A stretch of 64,000 nucleotides of DNA, taken from positions 434,001 through 498,000 of the forward strand of contig FMBT01000310.1 of the NCBI GenBank assembly GCA_900095095.1, read 5' to 3'. Made by a program: the position numbers and the translations under genes. Below, piece by piece: positions 57,836 to 64,000 of the stretch (position 1 is the first letter of the stretch; each line of letters begins with the position of its first letter). Origin of the DNA: Fragilariopsis cylindrus CCMP1102 (taxonomy: Eukaryota > Bacillariophyta > Bacillariophyceae > Bacillariales > Bacillariaceae). The notes beneath the pieces are model-generated. The model searched no databases. It had not been told where the DNA came from and saw only the letters and a program-made list of their open reading frames with translations.

Positions 57836-57964
57836 TTTAAGTCACACCCTTTCTATCTCTTGTTCGGTAATATTATGTGCAATATAAGCTTACTGTACTG
57901 CAAATACTGTAGGTGACTTATTTCATTGATAGTACGGCTAATTTTCTATGCGACTCTAAAACCT

Positions 57965-60900
57965 CTACGATTTTCCGCGTATTCTTGCAAACACGATTAG
58001 ATCAGTATGATATGGCCACATACAATTTGCTCCGGTGTCCCACCAAGAACCTTGGCCTTCATACGTAACATTGAATCCAGAAGATTCTAAATTCTTCACT
58101 GCTCTATGGAACTCTGTGACACGACGCTCTTTCGTAAATGACCACTCAAACACAAGATTTGTGACATCCAGCCAGTTTGAACGATGGGAAGACTCTGGTG
58201 ATAAAAGAATACCAATCTCTCCTCCTTCTGAATCTATTTTTACAAATGTAATTCCGGGACGTAAAGCGCCATTATCTCCGAAAAAAGGAATAGTTTGCAC
58301 TTGGAAACGAGTCAGAAGTTCATCCTGGTCCTTCGATATCGATTTATCTCCTTTTTTATCGACATAGCTGCTGTACTTCTCTAAAGAATGTCTCCACGTG
58401 TTTAAGGTTCCGTCGGTTCTATTTCTAGCGCACACAAAGTTCTGTAGACTGGCTTCTCCATGAGCAACAGCATACTTGTAGATATCAATCGTCTCTCTAG
58501 CTTCGTAATCGGACGATATTTCTAAACATTTTAGATTACATTCAAGAAGTTTCAAATTCTCTACTTCTGGTTCGTATGCAATAATTTTCCTGCAACCAAC
58601 ACTCAACGCATATCTACAAAATACACCAATATGAGCACCAATATCCAAAACAGTATCGTGTGCTTTCAAAGAAAATCCATTTTCAAACCATGACATTTTA
58701 GGTAATTCATACGCACATCCTCCATCTGTGTCAAGTATCTCGTTTATTACCAACGCATCTGTTGACTTCTTCCGAAAACTAAGGCGAGGATAAGATGGTA
58801 GTGAAAGGGAATGTTTGTCGATCAGTATCATAGCGTTCGAATCTTCGAAGCTCGTATCTTCCTTAATAGAGGCTGCTAAATCTTCTCTCATTTCTGGAGT
58901 AAACCAAATCAATGAAAACTGTTCTCCTTGGAAATGACTTGTAGAATGAATCTGTTTCCATCCATCGTACTGTAGGGCTTCGTATCGTATATTGTAAGAT
59001 CTGCCGTCAACATTAAATTCTCCGTCTATATAATCACCAAGACCAACAATAGTCATGGCGTCATATTTCCCTTCCCCATTCAGAAAGTGCGGAGTAAACT
59101 CTACATTTCGATTAACCATACAGTGTGTTGATGCAACTGATCGTTCTGGGTTATCATTCAAGTAGCACCTTTGATTTAAGGAGCTACGTACACCTTTTGG
59201 ACAAATGTGTGACTCAAGCTCAAATATAGCTTTGACGAGTTCTGGGAATTGTTTATTGGTCGTAGGGAGTTTCCCTTTAAACATTCTTGGATTGACAATA
59301 GTAAATGATCCGCACTGAAAAAAGTGTCCTTGGAACTTAGATAACACGGTTCTACTTTTCAAGATTGATAAAAGATTGGGATCGCCTTCTTTAAGCGTTC
59401 CACCATGTGATCGGAGTACTCGCGATATTGAATCTGATGTCTTTGGCCACTCTTTATTTTCCCCGCAAATATCGTGTAGCAGAGATAGGGTCTTGCGATA
59501 AGGATTCGGAGCAACCGAAAATGTAAATTCCCTCGTGTTCGAATCATCATCACTTTCGTGTTCTTCCTTTTTAGGTTGACTTTGCCCTATTATTGACGGA
59601 TTATCAAGAAGTTTGATTTGTTCGAGTGTTGAAAGTATACGGGGACTCGTATCGTCCCTTAGCTTGTTGAGCCACTCATCTTCCTTCTCTAGATTTTGTG
59701 CCGATTCTTTTAACATTGTAGCCTGCAATGAGCTTAACCACGATGCATTGGAATCATTTCCATGCTGTGTTTCGAACAGAGATAATCCTTGTCGTGACAG
59801 ATCGACAAAATGAAATCGAGCTTCGCTAAAGTAAAGTAAACTAGACGGAGCGATAGGAGTTTCGATGGAAATATTCATATTAGTGGCTAATTGAACGAAT
59901 TCTTCAGGTAGCCAACCATTTGATATTGCAATTACTGCTGCAACCATACGTCGTACTTGTTGTTGAAGGAACCCATCTCCTCGAAATTCAGTCACAACAT
60001 ATGCATCATTCTTATTTTTGCTATCGATGATGAAACCATCATAACAAGCTTTGTCCACGCTTCGCCATACATTCTCATTGCTAGGACTTGCTATGCCTCC
60101 CGATCCTAATAAAGGATCGCAGAAATTATGGAATGGTCGTCTTTCTTTCTTCCAAAAATCCCCGAAACGACCAGTCGATGATACAGCAACGACTGACGAC
60201 GAAATCTTAGTTACGTCACGACTCTCTAGAAGTTTCAATATTTCTTAAATCTAGTGAGAGACGGTGGTGTAGTCGTGTGTGTTCGACTTTCGTGTGAAGT
60301 ACTTGTATCATCTTTTGCAGTAGCTTTATCGATAACCCATTCTAAAGTTTCAGTGCTATTATCAATCCAATACAGAGGAATCAAATACTGATAACTCCTT
60401 TGAGTACAACTTTGTTCGGCGTGGAATTTGGTTGATAGCATAACAGTTTGTATATTGAGCACTTTCACAAACAACAAAAGTCCGATATTATTCTTTTCGG
60501 CAACTGTCACACTGATAACTTCTTGCATGTGACATACAACTCTTTTGAAGTCAATATCCCGTAGCTGTGGGCCACCAATTTTATAATTTATCCCTATAAC
60601 ATCACCCCACCCACTACACGTGTTCTCTTGCATCAACGAAGGGTGACGTAGCTTAGCAGCTGTGGCCAAAGAAAAAGTAGTTTCTCCTTCGTCACCTTCC
60701 TCTACACTCAATGATGGATATAAATCTCTCAAAGCACGAAAAAAGGTTTCAACGACAATCTCTGCTGCTACATCGTTTCCACAACAAGCTGTTGTTGTAT
60801 CATTATTAAGATTATCAGAAATGTGATACCCAAACTGAATAGCTACTTTCCTTTTTTCCAATCTAAGAAAATCAATGACACTATTATTGTCGTTGCCATT

Positions 60901-61023
60901 ATTATTTTGTTTAACTTCTGCTGACTTAATAGCGAGATCATAACAGCTTATACTTGACCGAAGATGCCGAAAAACAGCATTTCGCGACTCAAATACTTCG
61001 TTGCAATACTTACAACTTGCCAT
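57965..61023 (-). CDS. zinc finger / TruA-like / degenerate Tet-JBP-like / FkbM methyltransferase fusion
   Basis: About 1,019 aa from the ATG at 61023 (MASCKYCNEVF). It is the paralogue of the 24.6-kb gene without its signal peptide and with a methyltransferase added. Order: finger (CKYCNEVFESRNAVFRHLRS); TruA/Pus1-like fold (TKFHAEQSCTQRSYQYLIPL, DGFLQQQVRRMVAAVIA), with no catalytic Asp in the equivalent TFSLATAAKLRHPSL; oxygenase-like domain (VNRNVEFTPHFLNGEG, GLGDYIDGEFNVDG, GEQFSLIWFTPEM), in which the HxD Asp and the 2-oxoglutarate Arg are replaced; and a C-terminal FkbM-type SAM methyltransferase (DTVLDIGAHIGVFCRYAL, ITFVKIDSEGGEIGILL). One frame break near 60237 in an A run separates KFKK-type sequence from LKLLESRDV. 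No introns occur in the oxygenase region. Confidence 0.72.
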
Positions 61024-61554
61024 ATCGCTTTTTTGTGTATTTGTTTTCGTTCGGGGGGCGGATTTGATAACGATAATACGGTACAATTTGAAATTGTACT
61101 AGATGAAAATAAATAGGCAGCTCAATTTTTAATTTCACTTTTTTGATGGCTGAAAATTGAGCGAAGATGCATATTCCCCCCCCCCCCCCCAGAAAATCTC
61201 ATCACAAAATAAATAATAAGTTGGAATCTATAGAGCATAGGGTGCTAATAAGTATGAGTTCAAAGTTCAGATGAGACAAAAAAAATTAGAATTATTCCTC
61301 AACTTAAATTACCTTGAGCTAAATGGATGATTGCGGGTAAAGAGATTGGTACATGTTAATCGGCGAAATCAATCTCCTTTCTTTTTTGGTAGAAAATTAA
61401 TACAATCTGAATTTAACTTGAATATTTTAGATTATAGATTAGTTGAATGATATGTACATTATCGAATAGAAAAGAATCAATCGTGAATGAATGAACGAAT
61501 GAATCAGCGTTTTGCACGGCCAATAGTCGAAAAAGCAGTTGCGTTGAGAGAGAG
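61024..61554. other. intergenic region with poly-C run
   Basis: A run of about 14 C lies near 61177-61190. Nothing else recognised. Confidence 0.5.
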
Positions 61555-63620
61555 TTACTGGCTCGTCGTTATCGGCACATTCAGTTCAGTTGTATTGCTA
61601 GGATTGATGGCATCTAGTAGCTCTCTTAGGTTTTCATAGGACGGTTTGTCTGGTGTAATGGCACTTTCCAGTACAAGAATAGTTGCTGAGGCACATTGGC
61701 ATGTCACTGAGTGTCTTTCTCCTTCTTGTGAATCGTCATTGTTGTTATCATCTTCCAATAAAACATTTTTAAGAGCTAAAACTAAGGCCGGACGGTCAAC
61801 GATTGCTTCAGCTGTTTCTTCAATCGCTAAGTTGTGAATAGCAGAAAAAGACAGATCAACAACGTATTGATCTGTCTCATTCAACGCCACATCTGTTAGG
61901 ACATCGAGTAGTTTCCCGCTGTTATAGCTACAGAGGGAAATTTTGGAGCGGCGTGGCGCGGCACTTATGTTTCGAAGTGAAGCGATAGAGTGCCGACGGG
62001 CTTGCACTAGAACATTTTGCATAGTTTTGCTGCTTTTGTAGGGAGCTTGTCGTTCCATTACCAGTCGAGATAATGCTAGAACTACCGCAACATTTTCAGA
62101 CATAAGAATTTTGTTTTCTGGTGACCAACTTAGATTTAGAAAACTTCTTGACGCAATCGATTTAGCCCTCAAGATCTCCATTATTGTTTCAATTGAATCA
62201 CCAGAATTTGGACGTCGATTGGTGATGGTAACAAGTGAGTCGATGAGGTTTGGAGTGGACATCATCATTGCCATATTGTCTGTATTACAGGCAAGATTTG
62301 CAATCGTCCACAAACAACTAAGTCGTGCTTCAAATGGGATTGAAGAATAGGGACGCATATTGATCAAGTTGAGAACAGAACCAAGAAAACCTGGGAAACG
62401 TGCCATAGGCCTTGTTGCCATTCCAACTCTTGCAAAATGACCAATGATTTTAGTAGCCTTGCGAAGAACTAAGTCGTGTACATAACTGTATGTATCCTCC
62501 AAAGATCCGCCGTTCTTCTTCTCGTTCTTCCTAGCTGAATCATTGATCTCGTCATCAATCAGAACCACTAGAATCTGGAGCAAGTCTGTTCCAACTCTGT
62601 TGAAAGATTTACCAACAGCATCCGATGAAGCCCTGAGGTAATAAATTAGGGATACAAATTCAATTTATGAGCGATGGAATGATTATAATCCTCTGCTTTG
62701 CTGCTGCTGCTGCTGCTGCTGCTACTGCTACTACTGCTATTAAATTTCATACGATACTGATTATTTCACGACACAGCTCACTCACCTATAGACACATTCT
62801 AATGTCTTCAATACCGTACCAATCTCCAATGTGATTTCTTCCCTATTAGCCTTTATCGGTTCTCTGCGAAAATTAGCTTTGAATTCAAGGAACACTAAAG
62901 TTTTGACAAGTGCAATATCAGCCCCGGCCTCGATCTCATTGTCATGGATATCCCGTTCATTATGATCAAATGTCCCCCTGATGATCCGATCATTTGTTTT
63001 GGTAAAATTCGTTTACATAAATAGAAGGAAAAAGAGTAGAAAAAAATATACTGATGAGTTTTCCAATTTATATTATTTGATAGGTTTGATATACCGCATG
63101 ATAATGAAAATTAAAAAGTACACTCATAGTCTCGACTATTTAATACTTACATTGCATTTTCTAATGCTTCCTTTCGTTCCTTTGGAGACATAGCACAATT
63201 CAATTCTTGAACGATATCGGTTGCTGAATAATTTCCTGCTGTCATTCTTTGTCGTTTCGGGGGCATTTTAAAATCAACACTTCTTCTTCTTTCACTCTTT
63301 TTATTATTATTATCAGGACTAGGACTAGGACTGTCGATAAAAGGTCGAGCATTATCTTGTGGTGGATTTGATTTACTATTGCCACTACACGTACTGATGG
63401 TAGATGTATCGTTGTTGGTAATTGATGGTTTCTCTTTCAACATAGAAGATAGTGCTCGTTTCTTTCCCGCCTCACCGTCATCAGAATTGCATCTGTCATT
63501 GGCATTAAGTTCAGAAGACGATGACTTCAAGATATTACAGGATGAAGATCTGGTGTACGACGACGACTTTCCTAGCATTGCTTCGGCCATGTCTAAAAAC
63601 GATCTTCCAAAATCTGCCAT
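61555..63620 (-). CDS. ARM-repeat protein
   Basis: This protein has 579 aa in three exons: 63151-63620, 62786-62977 and 61555-62632. Introns are GT-AG and the summed length is a multiple of three. The N-terminus is disordered and basic, with a likely nuclear signal (KMPPKRQRM). From about residue 145 it is all-helical, with armadillo-type repeats, for example FEARLSCLWTIANLACNTD, AKSIASRSFLNLSWSPENK, ARRHSIASLRNISAAPRR and DLSFSAIHNLAIEETAEAI. The Leu-x-Asn-Leu/Ile-Ser/Ala pattern recurs every 40-45 residues. Such proteins are scaffolds; no partner can be named. No frame break. Confidence 0.75.
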
Positions 63621-64000
63621 TGCCGTTCAATTATACACTGATATGAACTGAATAAACAAGAGTAATTTTTATATGTTATTTCTTTTTGGTGTCGTCGCCC
63701 TCTCTCTCTCTCTCGCTACCGCAATTATTTATGAGGCAGAGCCAAATTGATGAGCTCTGATTGATTAGTGGCTGTTATGTTATTATATTGGGTTAATGTT
63801 GTTTTATGTGAAGAGTGGTCGACATATAGTGGTGGTAATAATAACTTCGAATTCGTTTTTGTGAGGAAGACTCTCTTTGTTGACACCATCTTTCCATGTC
63901 ATCGAAATGTTCGCTCAATGTCAAGAATACGATCAAGCATTCGTGCATGCTTCGTCGCCGCTTTTAGAAAGAAAGTAATTAATTTTCAGTCATGGATAAA
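63621..64000. other. upstream region of the ARM-repeat gene
   Basis: Contains a CT-rich tract near 63698-63714. No gene recognised before the window ends. Confidence 0.45.

Noticed and set aside
1-64000. Retroelements, Polinton-like or other virus-like insertions
   Set aside because: No reverse transcriptase, integrase, capsid or long terminal repeat was recognised on either strand.

Overview
The window reads as nuclear DNA of a diatom, probably a pennate one; this is inferred, not proven. The genome is AT-rich, proteins carry many Asn, Gln and Ser runs, and introns are short GT-AG introns of about 100-260 nt. Several proteins start with a signal peptide followed by an A-F motif, the plastid presequence of algae with red-derived plastids. 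There is also a Lys/Ser plus Pro/Ser/Thr-rich membrane protein of the biosilica type and a family of secreted alpha-carbonic-anhydrase-like proteins. I recognised no rRNA, tRNA, CRISPR array, virus or retroelement.

Layout. At 0.5-8 kb: a small Cys-containing protein, an HXXXD acyltransferase, a conserved low-complexity protein and a FUN14 protein whose splice junction completes an EF-hand-like loop. At 8-11.4 kb: a plastid-type membrane desaturase whose upstream region holds a 1,078-bp fold-back DNA transposon. At 11.4-24.2 kb: a hypothetical protein, a broken TraB-domain gene, a plastid rhodanese, endonuclease III (NTH1), a wax-synthase-like MBOAT, a Golgi-type glycosyltransferase and a p31comet (MAD2L1BP)-like protein. 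At 24.6-27.5 kb: a zinc finger / TruA-like / Tet-JBP-like oxygenase protein. At 28-31 kb: the biosilica-type protein and a FAM210 protein. At 31.4-39.1 kb: three membrane proteins with Tudor-like repeats outside the cytoplasm, with a carbonic-anhydrase-like gene between them. At 39.9-51.5 kb: a UIM plus zinc-ribbon protein, an IF1-like protein, a MATE-like transporter and an acidic protein with a possible tail anchor. At 51.6-57.8 kb: two more carbonic-anhydrase-like genes and a 3' fragment. At 58-63.6 kb: a longer paralogue of the 24.6-kb gene with an added FkbM methyltransferase domain, and an ARM-repeat protein.

The most interesting signals are these. (1) Two nearly identical introns flank a 13-nt exon that encodes a predicted metal-ligand histidine; the paralogue has neither intron. 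(2) The ZnF/TruA-like/Tet-JBP-like(/FkbM) architecture has degenerate active sites. (3) There is a local family of Tudor-like repeat receptors. (4) The carbonic-anhydrase-like proteins lack the usual zinc site and differ in intron positions. Caution: about ten host genes carry single-base frameshifts, often in homopolymers. Much of this looks like consensus error rather than true gene death.
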